A stretch of DNA of 64,000 bases from Akkermansia muciniphila (GCA_945860285.1 CAMAQB010000003.1:1-64000), one strand, 5' to 3'; counted from the stretch's first letter, positions 1 to 9,681 are shown. Made by a program: numbers and translations. Notes: generated by a model from the sequence alone, not told the origin.

Positions 1-101
1 TGTAACCGTCATCTACCACCCTCGGCAGAAGCTCTGGATTACCGATCATTCACCAAAGTTAACATGGCCGCCGGTCCTCGGCCATTTTACGTTATCATCT
101 G

Positions 102-135
102 TCTAGTTTTGATCAGACAAAAAATCTAGTTTTGA
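102..135. repeat. Pair of 11-bp direct repeats upstream of first gene
   Basis: The 11-mer TCTAGTTTTGA occurs at 102-112 and again at 125-135, so the copies are 23 bp apart and lie about 65 bp before the probable start of the first gene. The spacing is close to two helical turns, which would suit a regulator binding one face of the DNA. This is only an observation; no regulator is known and chance is not excluded. Confidence 0.3.
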
Positions 136-199
136 ACACTCGCCGACACCCGAAGGGAAAATGCTGGAATTATTCGGCGATGCTCCTACCTTGTTGCTC

Positions 200-1138
200 A
201 TGAAATGCCTGTGCCTGATGATGTCGCTTGCGGGTGCGCTCTGTGCCCAGGAACCGCGCTTGCATACGGTGACTCCACCGAGCCCGCTGCGTCTGCCGAA
301 GGACACGGTTTTCAAGGGCGATTCGAAATTTTACGCCATTGTCAAACAGGCCGAGAGCGAAAACTGGCGGGCGCGACCGATCGGGCAACGCACGACTCTT
401 GCGGCGCGGGCATTGCTGGGGACGAAATATGTCAACTACACACTGGAGGTCGACAATCGGATCGAGAGTCCGGTGGTGAATCTGCAGGCGATGGATTGCT
501 GGACCTTTTATGAAAACTCGCTGGGCCTGTCGCGGATGCTGACTTACAAACCGGGCCCATACAAACCGGAGGATTTGATTCACATGGTCGAAGTGGAGCG
601 CTATCGCAATGGTCAATGCACGGGTTCCTACCTGAGCCGCATGCATCACCTCGAGGAGGTGTTTTACGACAACCAGCGCCGCGGTCTTGCCGAGAACATC
701 TCCACGCGGCTGCCCGGGGCCGAGAGGATGCAACGGTCGATCCAGGAAATGACCGTCGCATGGAAAAGCTACCGGTACTTGAAAAGCGATCCCTCCCTGC
801 TGCAACCCATGGCGGAAATCGAAAAACGCGTTTCCGCGCTGCCCGTCTATCAAGTGCCGAAATCGAAAGTGCTCGAGGCGGAGAAATATCTCGCGGATGG
901 TGATGTCTGTGCGATCACGACGACTTCCCCGAATCAATACACATCGCATGTCGGCTTGATCATGCGTTATCAGGGAAGGGCGTATTTCATGCATGCGACT
1001 TCGAGCAGCAGCAAAGGGCGCTGTACGGTTTTTGACAAACCGATCACTGATTACTTGAACGAACTCAGCACCCATTCCGGGGTCATTGTCTGTCGACCCA
1101 AAGATCTGCCGCCGTCGCGGATGTGGCAGAAAAAATGA
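200..1138 (+). CDS. Secreted DUF1460 (N-acetylmuramoyl-L-alanine amidase-like) protein
   Basis: Probably a periplasmic cell-wall hydrolase of the DUF1460 family, a papain/NlpC-like cysteine peptidase fold. The ORF is open from 161, but the ATG at 200 gives a clean signal peptide (MKCLCLMMSLAGALCAQ), so that start is chosen, giving 312 residues. Family hallmarks are visible. LGTKYVNYTLEV is followed by VVNLQAMDCWTF, where the Cys near residue 100 is the expected nucleophile, and a later SHVGL supplies the likely catalytic His. The block YRNGQCTGSYLSRMHHL also matches the family pattern. It stands alone and is followed by a strong terminator. The exact bond cleaved cannot be read from sequence. 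Confidence 0.8.
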   Translation: MKCLCLMMSLAGALCAQEPRLHTVTPPSPLRLPKDTVFKGDSKFYAIVKQAESENWRARPIGQRTTLAARALLGTKYVNYTLEVDNRIESPVVNLQAMDCWTFYENSLGLSRMLTYKPGPYKPEDLIHMVEVERYRNGQCTGSYLSRMHHLEEVFYDNQRRGLAENISTRLPGAERMQRSIQEMTVAWKSYRYLKSDPSLLQPMAEIEKRVSALPVYQVPKSKVLEAEKYLADGDVCAITTTSPNQYTSHVGLIMRYQGRAYFMHATSSSSKGRCTVFDKPITDYLNELSTHSGVIVCRPKDLPPSRMWQKK

Positions 1139-1804
1139 GTCGTGGTGAGGCGATCGGGCATATCGATTTCGCGAAGCCTGACGATGGGCGAATGGACAGC
1201 GGAAATGTCCGCTGTGGCGGAAAATGCCCCCGCCGCGCGGGGGGGAGATCGCGCGGCGGGGCTGGTTTTTTTGCTGAGCGATGATTTCGGGGGTGGTCTG
1301 ATCTGCTCAGAAAATTTTCGGTTCAGGGGATGTTAGTTGCGCGGAAAAACGGAATGAAGCATTAGCAACTCAGGTTTTTGCTGTTCCGAAAAACGCCGAT
1401 GATCGCCTCATGGAAACCGGCTCCCCCGGCGATTAAACCACCGGGAAGTGCCGACTCCGCTATGAGACAGTCACAGAAAATCATTTGCAAACCGGGACGA
1501 GTGGACTGCTTGATTCGAAACGATCCGAATCGGGAATGGTCGCGTTTCCCCTCATCTTTCCTGCTTGAACCAACACGGGACCCGGCCGCTGCCGATTGGT
1601 CAAGTAATGGCACATTGTGAAAGGTGGCATAATGTTACATATCGACTAGAAAACAATGGTGATTTTACAGCTAATGTAAATACAAAAAGAATCAATTGTG
1701 AAACTTTTTTACTTTGTTTATGCTGAATATTTCCACAAGTCGACCAATCGCTTGAAAAATGTTTCGACTCTGGCGGTAAAGCAGTGCAATGGTTGCCGCG
1801 TGCC
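1139..1804. other. Intergenic region, 666 bp, no supported gene
   Basis: Between the DUF1460 gene and the acylphosphatase start. It contains the terminator at 1227-1272. The rest shows only short ORFs without recognisable protein features. The stretch 1620-1760 is distinctly AT-richer than its surroundings and may hold the acylphosphatase promoter, but no convincing -35/-10 pair was picked out. Confidence 0.6.
1227..1272 (+). terminator. Rho-independent terminator
   Basis: A perfect 11-bp inverted repeat (CCCCGCCGCGC / GCGCGGCGGGG at 1228-1238 and 1251-1261) with a 12-nt loop is followed by CTGG and a run of seven T. This is a textbook intrinsic terminator about 90 bp past the stop codon of the DUF1460 gene. 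Confidence 0.8.
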
Positions 1805-2083
1805 ATGATTGCAAAGAGAATCGTATTTGCCGGGAAGGTTCAGGGAGTTGGATTTCGTTATGCGACAAAGGAAATCGCCCGATCCTACGACGTGTGTGGC
1901 TGGGTGAAAAACATGCCGGACGGCACGGTTGAATTGCAGATCATGGCGGAAACCGACAGCGAACTGGAGGCCTTCTTGAAGGAATTGACCGAGGAGTCAG
2001 CCGTGGCGCATCATATTCAATCGATGCATGCCCAGGTGATTCCTCCCTTGGAGGGGGTCGTTGGATTTTGCATCGAGCGCTGA
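1805..2083 (+). CDS. acyP: Acylphosphatase
   Basis: Hydrolyses carboxyl-phosphate bonds of small acyl phosphates in the cytoplasm. The 92-residue protein has the standard length. The family signature [10 protein letters not shown] carries the phosphate-binding Arg, and [13 protein letters not shown] carries the catalytic Asn. The track ORF opens at a GTG (1784), but the ATG at 1805 ([15 protein letters not shown]) fits the family N-terminus better. It converges on argF with only 14 bp between the stop codons. Confidence 0.9.
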   Translation: MIAKRIVFAGKVQGVGFRYATKEIARSYDVCGWVKNMPDGTVELQIMAETDSELEAFLKELTEESAVAHHIQSMHAQVIPPLEGVVGFCIER

Positions 2084-2097
2084 AGCAACTCTGCGTT

Positions 2098-2997
2098 TCA
2101 GGTGTTGTTTGCAATTGCCACCAGAATGGCTTTTTGCACGTGCAGGCGGTTTTCGGCTTGCTGGAAAATTGTCGCGGCATGTTTTTCCAATACTTCCGCT
2201 GTGATTTCCTTTTCCCGATAGGCGGGCAGGCAGTGTAAGACGATGTGGCCAGTGGCTGCATGCTTCAGCAAGGCCGCGTTGACCTGAAACGGGCCGAAGG
2301 CCTGTTCCTTTTCCTTTTGATCCTCCTGTCCCATCGACAGCCAGACATCGGTGTTGATCACGGCGGCATCGCGCGCAGCGGTTGCGGCATCGTGGGTGAT
2401 GACAACATTGGCGGCATCGAGATTGTCCAAAAATCCCCTGCTGGGTGAATAGGCCGGCGGACAAGCGACATGAAGGGCAAATCCGAGATGTTTGGCCGCC
2501 CACATCCACGAGACGGTCATGTTGGAAAATCCGTCGCCGATGAAGGCGATTTTTTTCCCCTGCCAGCCGCCTGACAGTTCTTTCACCGTCATCAGATCGG
2601 CGAGAATCTGGCAGGGATGTTCTTCGTCGGTGAGCGCGTTGACCGTGGGGATTCCCGAAAGGCGGGCGAAATCGACTACATCGGCCTGATCGAACGTGCG
2701 GATGACCGCGCCGTGCACCATGCGTCCCAAAACCCGCGCGGTGTCCTGGATTGGCTCGCCGCGGCCGAGTTGGATGTCGTTTTTCGATAGAAACATCGGG
2801 TTGCCGCCCAGTTCGTGAATGCCAACCTCAAACGATACCCGGGTGCGGGTGGAGGATTTCGTGAACAACATCGCCCAGGTCTGGCCGGTCAGCGGTGTTT
2901 CATGATGTCCGCGGGCGGCTTTGAGACGCAAGGCATCGGCCAGCAGGGCTTCGATGATCGGACCGTTCAGTTCCTCGATGGAGAGCAGGTGGTTCAT
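2098..2997 (-). CDS. argF: Ornithine carbamoyltransferase
   Basis: Transfers the carbamoyl group from carbamoyl phosphate to ornithine to make citrulline, in arginine synthesis. The 299-residue length is normal. The carbamoyl-phosphate motif SSTRTR lies near residue 50 and is followed by VSFEVG. The ornithine-side HCLPAYR lies near residue 255, and the mobile loop reads DVWLSMGQ. It sits 15 bp downstream of argD on the same strand, so the two form an argD-argF operon. Confidence 0.95.
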   Translation of the reverse strand: MNHLLSIEELNGPIIEALLADALRLKAARGHHETPLTGQTWAMLFTKSSTRTRVSFEVGIHELGGNPMFLSKNDIQLGRGEPIQDTARVLGRMVHGAVIRTFDQADVVDFARLSGIPTVNALTDEEHPCQILADLMTVKELSGGWQGKKIAFIGDGFSNMTVSWMWAAKHLGFALHVACPPAYSPSRGFLDNLDAANVVITHDAATAARDAAVINTDVWLSMGQEDQKEKEQAFGPFQVNAALLKHAATGHIVLHCLPAYREKEITAEVLEKHAATIFQQAENRLHVQKAILVAIANNT

Positions 2998-3012
2998 GGC
3001 GACAAGGATGGA

Positions 3013-4272
3013 TTAGAGTTCGTTGGTGAAGTCCCTGGTTGTAAGCCGGATGATGGCTAGTGCATCATCGATTTCATCCTTCCTCACGTTCAAGGGTGGC
3101 AGGATGCGCAAGGTTTCCGGTCCGGCCGGCACGGTCAGCAGCCCGCGCGCCATGAGCTTGGCGGCAAGGGTTTGAGCCACGGTCTTCCCTTCGACGGCGG
3201 GGATCGCGGCGGCATTGATGGAAAATCCCAACAGCAGGCCTTTGCCGCGCAGCGCGGTCAATACGTGATGATCCCAGCGCGAAAAAGCATCGCGAATGTA
3301 TCTCTCCATCGCGGCGGCGTGGGCCGCAAGTCCCTCGCGGTGAATGACCCCGAGCACCGCCAATGAAGCGGCGCAGGCCAGCGGACTTCCCCCGTAGGTG
3401 GAGCCGTGCGAACCCGCATTCATCAGGCTGGAGAGGGGAGTTGCGGCATCGATCAAGCGATCCGAAACCCAAAACGCACCGATCGGAAATCCGCCGCCCA
3501 TGCCTTTGGCCCACGAGATGCCGTCGGGTTCGATCTCCGGGCAGAAGGCCCGCCATGCCATGGTTTCGCCGCAGCGACCGAAGCCTGCCTGAACCTCATC
3601 GAAAAAGAGCAACAAGTCATGTTTTTTTGCGAGTGCCGCGACACCGCGCATGAATTCCGGGGTGATGCAGTTGACGCCGCCTTCACCCTGGACCGGTTCC
3701 ATCAAGATGGCCGCAGTGATCGGCGAAATGGCGGATTCCAGGGCATCGAGGTCGTTGAAGGGGCAATAACGAAATCCGGTCAGCAAGGGATCGAATCCTT
3801 CGTGCACTTTTTTCTGCGCCGTGGCCGCCATCGAACCCAGGGTGCGACCGTGGAAGGACTGGCCGAATGTGATCACTTCGTATCGAGCCTCGCCACTGGC
3901 CTGGGGAAGTCTGTGACCGAAACGCCGCGCGGTTTTGATCAAGCCGTCATTGGCCTCGGCTCCGGAGTTGGAAAAGAACACCTTGCCGGGCAGTTGGACA
4001 TGGTCCTCGACGATGGTTCTCGCCAACTCCGCCTGTTGAGGAATTTGATAGAGATTCGACACGTGAATCAGCGTTGCGGCCTGCGCTTGAATGGCCCCGG
4101 TGAGGGCGGGATGGCAGTGTCCGATCGAACAAACCGCGATCCCCGTGCAGAAGTCCAGATAGCGATTGCCGGCATCGTCCCACAAATACGCGCCCTGTCC
4201 TTTGACAGGAACTAACGGAAAACGTCCGTAGGTGGGCAGCACATACTGCGATAATGTCTCGGCTGTATTCAT
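3013..4272 (-). CDS. argD: Acetylornithine aminotransferase (class III)
   Basis: A PLP enzyme making N-acetylornithine from the semialdehyde; many members also act in lysine synthesis. Class III motifs are clear: FFSNSGAEANDGLIK, the cofactor-binding FFDEVQAGFGRCG, and SWAKGMGGGFPIGAF with the Schiff-base Lys. The track ORF opens at TTG (4278); the ATG at 4272 (MNTAETLSQYVL) is preferred. It is the first gene of a two-gene operon with argF and diverges from the DJ-1 gene. The arginine role rests on that neighbour. Confidence 0.9.
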   Translation of the reverse strand: MNTAETLSQYVLPTYGRFPLVPVKGQGAYLWDDAGNRYLDFCTGIAVCSIGHCHPALTGAIQAQAATLIHVSNLYQIPQQAELARTIVEDHVQLPGKVFFSNSGAEANDGLIKTARRFGHRLPQASGEARYEVITFGQSFHGRTLGSMAATAQKKVHEGFDPLLTGFRYCPFNDLDALESAISPITAAILMEPVQGEGGVNCITPEFMRGVAALAKKHDLLLFFDEVQAGFGRCGETMAWRAFCPEIEPDGISWAKGMGGGFPIGAFWVSDRLIDAATPLSSLMNAGSHGSTYGGSPLACAASLAVLGVIHREGLAAHAAAMERYIRDAFSRWDHHVLTALRGKGLLLGFSINAAAIPAVEGKTVAQTLAAKLMARGLLTVPAGPETLRILPPLNVRKDEIDDALAIIRLTTRDFTNEL

Positions 4273-4322
4273 CGGCAAGCGATGATCCTAGCGGGTTTGC
4301 GTTCGGATTGCAAGAATGCGAT

Positions 4323-4351
4323 TTGAATCTTTTCGATGCTTCGGATACAAT
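4323..4351 (+). promoter_or_regulatory. Sigma70-type promoter for the DJ-1 gene
   Basis: TTGAAT (4323-4328), a 17-bp spacer, then TACAAT (4346-4351), five matches of six in each box. Transcription would start only a couple of bases before the ATG at 4360, implying an almost leaderless mRNA. Confidence 0.5.
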
Positions 4352-4359
4352 CCGGCCCG

Positions 4360-4902
4360 ATGAAAAAACGAGCGCTGTTTGTGTTTGCGGATGGAGTTGA
4401 GGAACTCGAGTTGATCGCTCCCGTGGATGTTCTGCGCCGGGCCGGTGTCGAGGTATGCATGGCAACCGCGGGTGAGGGGATTCGCGTGCTCAGCCGGGGG
4501 AATGTCACATTTCATGCCGATTGCCTGTTCTCCGATGTCAGCATCCATGACTTTGACATTCTTGTCCTGCCCGGCGGCCCCGGGGTGATTGCGCTGCGCC
4601 GACAAGGATTGCTGACCGTCGTCTTGCAGGAATTCGCCGCCAGTGGTCGACCCATTGCCGCGATCTGCGCCGCGCCTTTGTTGCTTCACGATGCCGGGCT
4701 TCTTGTCGGCAGGCGGTTCACCAGTCATGACAGTTGCTGGGGTGAACTGGCGGAATCCGATAGACAGGATGCGGTGGTTTGCGATGGTGGGATCATCACC
4801 TCCCGTGGCGCGGGCACCGCACTGGAGTTCGGCCTGGTGCTCGTCGGGATATTGTGCGGCAGCACCGCGCGCGGCAAGGTTGAAGGGGAAATCATGCTGT
4901 AA
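4360..4902 (+). CDS. DJ-1/ThiJ/PfpI family protein
   Basis: A DJ-1 family protein of 180 residues with the flavodoxin-like fold. Members include YajL/Hsp31-like deglycases, chaperones and peptidases. Visible features are a conserved Glu in FADGVEELELI, the backbone VLPGGPGV, and the nucleophile elbow AAICAAPLLL containing the reactive Cys. The ATG at 4360 (MKKRALFVFADG) matches the family start; the ATG at 4336 only adds an unrelated leader and overlaps the promoter. A YajL-like role is likely, but the substrate is not readable. Confidence 0.85.
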   Translation: MKKRALFVFADGVEELELIAPVDVLRRAGVEVCMATAGEGIRVLSRGNVTFHADCLFSDVSIHDFDILVLPGGPGVIALRRQGLLTVVLQEFAASGRPIAAICAAPLLLHDAGLLVGRRFTSHDSCWGELAESDRQDAVVCDGGIITSRGAGTALEFGLVLVGILCGSTARGKVEGEIML

Positions 4903-5010
4903 AGTGGTAGAAAAGTGGTATAACTGCCAACCAAGAGGGTCGCATTTTTTCTTGTTTTTTAGTTGCCCGGGCCCGCCAATTCAAGCAAGTATGAGCGCAC
5001 CAACAAACAC

Positions 5011-5098
<88 letters not shown>

Positions 5099-5452
5099 TC
5101 TGGTCATTTTGTGACCATTCCTGCGTCTTTCGTTGATTCTGCGGGCTTTCGTGCGTCTCTGGATTCGGTTGGTGATGCATGGTTGTGACTGGTTGAACGG
5201 CGATTTGTCAGAAATCCGTTAGAAATCGGGTGTTCATTCTGTCGCGGATTTGGAGTGGATTTGAATCCCGACAAAATCACGCCGTTGCCCGGAATCCGGG
5301 AGTCAGCATGTCTGGTCAGGTTCTCTTCCATCCGTCACACATCTGCCAGATCGGTGCCGTGGATCAAGGACTTTCCATTCGCTCGCAAAAAAAGACTACA
5401 TTCATTTCCTGAGGAGTAATTTATCGCGGGCTCATAAGTGACCTCCACCACA
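5099..5452. other. Intergenic region between tRNA-Ser and hsdR, 354 bp
   Basis: No supported gene. It lies between the 3' end of tRNA-Ser and the 3' end of the leftward hsdR gene. No integrase, IS remnant or second copy of the tRNA 3' end was seen here. A short hairpin (GGTCA-TTTTG-TGACC) directly follows the tRNA but lacks a T run, so it is not called a terminator. Confidence 0.5.
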
Positions 5453-8400
5453 TTAAGCGGCCGTCAGCGAATACACAAAATCACTGATCGCACGGCGGAA
5501 GGCCTCGTTTTCGACGAACTGCTTGTAAACCTGTGTGTCGTCCTTCAGCAGCGTGAGCATCACCTTGGCGAGTGCCTTGTCGTGCTCGATGCGGGCGGCT
5601 CCCGGGGTGTTTTCACGGGCGTTACGGAATGCTTCGTTCTTGGCGACAAGCGGAGCGATCTCATCCTTGATGCGGGCGAAGATCCTATCTGAGTCATTGA
5701 AAAGCGTGCCGAACTGCTCGTTGAAGGCTTTTAGGATGTTGCTGAGGCGGTCGAGTTCCGGCTCGGGCTTGCGTCCTCCGCCTTCGACTGGCATGGGATC
5801 GATCTCAGCGTCCTCATCAGTTGAGGCGATCTGAATGGCCTGCTTCTTTTCGACACGGTAGCTGTCCATATCGATGGATTCGAGGATACCTTTGGAAAGG
5901 TCTTCCTCTTTGGGCGCGGGGAGTTTCGGAATCAGCAGATTGAGGAGGACCGAGAGCTTCTCCCACTCCCGGCTGCCATAGGGAAGGATGGAGCCGAGGA
6001 AATCATAGGCGCGGGTGAACACCTTGGCCTTGCTCTTGAAATCCACCTGCCCGTCTTCGTCGAGTTGTTCGAGGTAGGTGGCGACGCAGACGTCGAGGAT
6101 GGGATCGAGCTTCTCACGGCTGGCACCGGCGAGGAAGAGTTCCACGATGCTATCGATCTGCTCCTGCGAATATACTTGGGCCGTATCCAGAGCGAGCTTG
6201 AGGTCGTGGAGTTTGTTGGGGTCCGTCTCTTCACTGAGGATCGTGGTGCGGTAATAGTCGGAAAACGCCTGAGTGACGGTGTCGCTGTTGTTCTGGAAAT
6301 CGAGAACGAAGACATCGCGTTTCTCGGGATGGGCACGGTTGAGGCGCGAAAGCGTCTGCACTGCCTTGATGCCGGAGAGTACCTTGTCCACATACATAGT
6401 GTGTAGCAGCGGCTCGTCGTAGCCGGTCTGGAACTTGTCGGCGCAGATGAGAAAACGATAAGGATCTTCCTTCACCTTGTCTGCGATGTCGTTGCTGGCG
6501 AATCCGTTCAACGAGGCTTCGGTGACTTTCTCGCCTTTGAAATCGAACTCCCCGGAAAACGCTACAATGGCCTGATACGGACTCTTCCGCTCCACAAGGT
6601 ATGTCTTGAAGGCGTGATAATACTGGATCGCTCGCTCGATGCCGCTGCACACGACCATGGCACGTGCTTTGCCACCGATCTTGCCGACGGACATGACCTG
6701 CTCGTGGAAATGATCCACCATGATCTCCGCTTTGAGTTGGATGGCGTGTTCCTGGCTTTCGACGTAGCGGCGCAGTTTCTTACGCGCCCTTTTTTTATCG
6801 AACTCCGGGTCGTCCTCTATTTTTTTAATCAGGCGGTAAAAGCTTTCCACTGGCGTGTAGGAGCGCAGCACATCGAGGATGAAACCCTCCTGGATCGCCT
6901 GCTTCATCGTGTAGCTGTTGAATGGGCGGTGCTTGATCTTGCCTTCGGCATCCGGAGGCAGCGGAATGCCGAATAATTCTAAGGTCTTGTTTTTCGGCGT
7001 GGCGGTGAATGCGAAGTAGCTGGCGGTGGTCAGGAGCTTGCGTGACTTGATGCGCTTTTCTATGGCGTCGTTGATCTCGTCTTCGGGGTCGGTTTCACCC
7101 AGCGCCTTGCTCATGGCGGAGGCAGTCTTGCCGCCTTGGCTGCTATGCGCTTCGTCGATGATGATCGCGAAGTTTTTCCCGGCTCCTTCGCCTTCCATTT
7201 CATCCAGAATGAACGGGAACTTCTGCACGGTGGTGATGATGATCTTCTTCCCGTCCGCGATGAAGCTGCGCAGGTCGCCAGACTTCTTGGCATGACCAAC
7301 AGTGGCGCTGACCTGCATGAACTGTTTGACCGTCTTCTGGAGTTGGTCGTCTAGAATACGACGGTCGGTGACTACGATCACTGAATCGAAAACTTCCTTA
7401 TCTTTATGCTGCACACGAACCAACTGATGAGCGAGCCATGCAATCGAGTTCGACTTGCCGCTACCGGCCGATTGCTGAACGAGATAGCGTTTGCCGACCC
7501 CGAAGTCCTCCACATCGGTCAATAGCTCGCGCACCACGCCAAGCTGGTGGAAGCGCGGAAAGATCTGCTTCAGCTTCTTCTCTCCGGTCTTCTGGTTTTT
7601 CTCTTCGATAATCTGAGCGTAGTTCTCCAGAATATTGGTGAGACTAGCAGGTGTAAGTGTTTCCTTCCACAGGTAGTCGGTCTTGAGTCCGTCCGGGTTT
7701 GGCGGATTGCCCGCACCATCGTTCCAGCCCTTGTTGAAAGGGAGAAACCAGCATGCCTTGCCCTTCAGCTCCGTGCACATCCGGACTTCCGAGTCATCCA
7801 CCGCGAAGTGAACCATGCAGCGCCCAAAGCCGAACAGCTTCTCCTTCGGGTCTCGGTCGCGGCGGTATTGCTCCACCGCGTCCTCCACCGTTTGCTTGGT
7901 GAGGCTGTTCTTCAGCTCGAAAGTGATCACCGGCAGGCCGTTGACGAAGGCTGCCAGATCCAGTGAGCGCCGGGTTTCGTCGAGGCTGTAACGAACTTGG
8001 CGGGTGATGCTGAAACGGTTTTGCGAGAAACGCTCCGCCGCCTTGGCATTGCCGGGGGAAGGCGTGCCGTAAAACATCTCGAAGCGCAGCGGGCCGTCGG
8101 AAATGCCATTGCGGAGCACATCGATCACCCCGCGCTTGCCGATCTCCGAGCTGATGCGGGCGAGGAACTTCTGGCGGGTGATGTTCTTCACATCGCGGTA
8201 ATTCCCGATATTGAGCTTCGCCAGTGTCTCCGGCTGGGTGGACTGGAGAAAGGCGAAAAGTTGGGTAACGTCGACACAGTGCGCCCGGTCATAGGCATCG
8301 GGAGAGCCAGCGTGCCACCCGCTGCCACACGCTTTGTCAGCGGCAATACCATCGGGCGTATCGTGGATCACAGGCTCGCTGGCGGATGAAATTCCATCCT

Positions 8401-8461
8401 CGCCCGTCATGTGGCGCATGATCAGTGTTTCGAGGCCTTTTTCTGTAGTGTCGGTGGGCAT
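5453..8461 (-). CDS. hsdR: Type I restriction enzyme, R (translocase/endonuclease) subunit
   Basis: The ATP-driven DNA translocase and nuclease of a type I restriction-modification complex (HsdR2M2S). The 1002-residue protein has an N-terminal PD-(D/E)xK nuclease (Asp near 168, ELK at about 182-184). An SF2 helicase core follows, with Walker A SAGSGKS near 331, VVTDRRILDDQL, DEAH near 436 and FTATP. Then come the second RecA domain and a helical C-terminus that would bind HsdM. It is last in the island operon, downstream of the toxin-antitoxin pair, and is intact with all motifs present, so active restriction is plausible. Confidence 0.95.
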   Translation of the reverse strand: MPTDTTEKGLETLIMRHMTGEDGISSASEPVIHDTPDGIAADKACGSGWHAGSPDAYDRAHCVDVTQLFAFLQSTQPETLAKLNIGNYRDVKNITRQKFLARISSEIGKRGVIDVLRNGISDGPLRFEMFYGTPSPGNAKAAERFSQNRFSITRQVRYSLDETRRSLDLAAFVNGLPVITFELKNSLTKQTVEDAVEQYRRDRDPKEKLFGFGRCMVHFAVDDSEVRMCTELKGKACWFLPFNKGWNDGAGNPPNPDGLKTDYLWKETLTPASLTNILENYAQIIEEKNQKTGEKKLKQIFPRFHQLGVVRELLTDVEDFGVGKRYLVQQSAGSGKSNSIAWLAHQLVRVQHKDKEVFDSVIVVTDRRILDDQLQKTVKQFMQVSATVGHAKKSGDLRSFIADGKKIIITTVQKFPFILDEMEGEGAGKNFAIIIDEAHSSQGGKTASAMSKALGETDPEDEINDAIEKRIKSRKLLTTASYFAFTATPKNKTLELFGIPLPPDAEGKIKHRPFNSYTMKQAIQEGFILDVLRSYTPVESFYRLIKKIEDDPEFDKKRARKKLRRYVESQEHAIQLKAEIMVDHFHEQVMSVGKIGGKARAMVVCSGIERAIQYYHAFKTYLVERKSPYQAIVAFSGEFDFKGEKVTEASLNGFASNDIADKVKEDPYRFLICADKFQTGYDEPLLHTMYVDKVLSGIKAVQTLSRLNRAHPEKRDVFVLDFQNNSDTVTQAFSDYYRTTILSEETDPNKLHDLKLALDTAQVYSQEQIDSIVELFLAGASREKLDPILDVCVATYLEQLDEDGQVDFKSKAKVFTRAYDFLGSILPYGSREWEKLSVLLNLLIPKLPAPKEEDLSKGILESIDMDSYRVEKKQAIQIASTDEDAEIDPMPVEGGGRKPEPELDRLSNILKAFNEQFGTLFNDSDRIFARIKDEIAPLVAKNEAFRNARENTPGAARIEHDKALAKVMLTLLKDDTQVYKQFVENEAFRRAISDFVYSLTAA

Positions 8462-8478
8462 ATGAAGGGGTAGTTCGT

Positions 8479-9681
8479 TCAGCTCGCCAATCCAAACATC
8501 GGCCTGAGTTTCCCAGTCCCGACGAGGGATTTCATCACCGTGTAGTCATCGGCCTCAAACCTGACCCGGCCGGCCGGAATGGCTGGACTGATGCGAAGCC
8601 TTTCGGCAAACGCCATGACATTTGCGGTCGGTGTGTTCCGCTGCAACCTGGCGGCTTTCCACAGCTCTTGGGGAATCAAGGTCTCGGTAGCCAGCGCATC
8701 GGCTTCCTGTTCGCACTTGTCCTTCCCGGTTTTCGTGAGGTCGTCGAAAAACGCCTCGATCTCGCCGTGATCCAAATGCAGCGCCACATGCGCGAGTTCG
8801 TGAAACAGGGTAAACCAGAAATTGTCCAAACGGTCGTGGCGGAGGGTGAGAGCCACCACCGGCGAACCATCAGGCAGTTTGAGTGCCGCGCCGTCGAGGT
8901 GGGTTTTGGGCAAGTGCCGCTCACAAATCAGGTGGATGCCACTCTTGTTCAGGAATTCCTTCGCCAGCAACGGTCCGGAATCCAGGTAGCTCAGCCGTGC
9001 CAACTCGCACAGGAAATCGGCATTGACCGTGCCCCGGCGATATTCCGGTAGCGTCTCACGCATCGCGCGGGTCGCCACCCGGATCCGCCAAGCGGCCAAG
9101 GCATGTTCGTCTTGTGTGCCTCCATCCCGCAGGTGCTGCCGATTCAGAGCTGGCACCATGGCGTTCTCGCCCAGCGGCCCCACGAAACGGTTTAAGAGAT
9201 CTTCGAGTTGCGCCTTAGCCTCTGCCACGCTGCCGGAGAAGCCCGCGAACCAACCGCGCTTCACCATCTCCGCCACGGGGAAATGCCTGCCTTGCTGGAG
9301 GGCGGCGTCCGACGGCAGGTCCGCACCGGCTTCCTGGAGCAGCACTTCCGCCGGGATGCCCAGGCCCTTCACCAGATTGCGGATCATGGTGAGACTGAGC
9401 GGTCGCTTGCCGGTGAGCACTTCCGAGACTTTGGGCGCGCTGCCGATGTATGGCACCAGATCTTTCCGCTTCAGCCCTTGCTGCTCCATGCGGAACTTGA
9501 TCGCCTCGATGGGATCGGGCAGGTCGATCGGGTAGGCCTTTCGCTCATACATCTCGATCAACGCGGTCAACAGCTCAGCCTCGTCACCCTCGGGCGTGCC
9601 GGGCTCGGCATCGAAGATTTCGTCGAGCCGCGCGAGGGCGGACTCGTTCTCTTCTTCGGTCTTGATCAGCTTGGCTTTCAT
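8479..9681 (-). CDS. higA: HigA-like HTH antitoxin fused to ImmA/IrrE metallopeptidase
   Basis: A 400-residue two-part protein. Residues 50-115 form a HigA/Xre-type helix-turn-helix (IKFRMEQQGLKRKDLVPYIG, then VSEVLTGKRPLSL). Residues 220-390 form an ImmA/IrrE domain with the zinc motif HELAH near 294-298 and a downstream EQEADALATETLIP that supplies a further ligand. The ATG overlaps the stop of higB in TAATG, so the two are translationally coupled. The HTH part should neutralise HigB and autoregulate. By analogy with ImmA, the peptidase part could cleave a repressor or the antitoxin when triggered. That trigger role is an inference. Confidence 0.85.
   Translation of the reverse strand: MKAKLIKTEEENESALARLDEIFDAEPGTPEGDEAELLTALIEMYERKAYPIDLPDPIEAIKFRMEQQGLKRKDLVPYIGSAPKVSEVLTGKRPLSLTMIRNLVKGLGIPAEVLLQEAGADLPSDAALQQGRHFPVAEMVKRGWFAGFSGSVAEAKAQLEDLLNRFVGPLGENAMVPALNRQHLRDGGTQDEHALAAWRIRVATRAMRETLPEYRRGTVNADFLCELARLSYLDSGPLLAKEFLNKSGIHLICERHLPKTHLDGAALKLPDGSPVVALTLRHDRLDNFWFTLFHELAHVALHLDHGEIEAFFDDLTKTGKDKCEQEADALATETLIPQELWKAARLQRNTPTANVMAFAERLRISPAIPAGRVRFEADDYTVMKSLVGTGKLRPMFGLAS

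Noticed and set aside
5240-5280. TTTGAATCCCGAC, resembling part of the tRNA T-arm, as an attachment repeat
   Set aside because: Only about eight bases match the tRNA 3' half, which is within chance.
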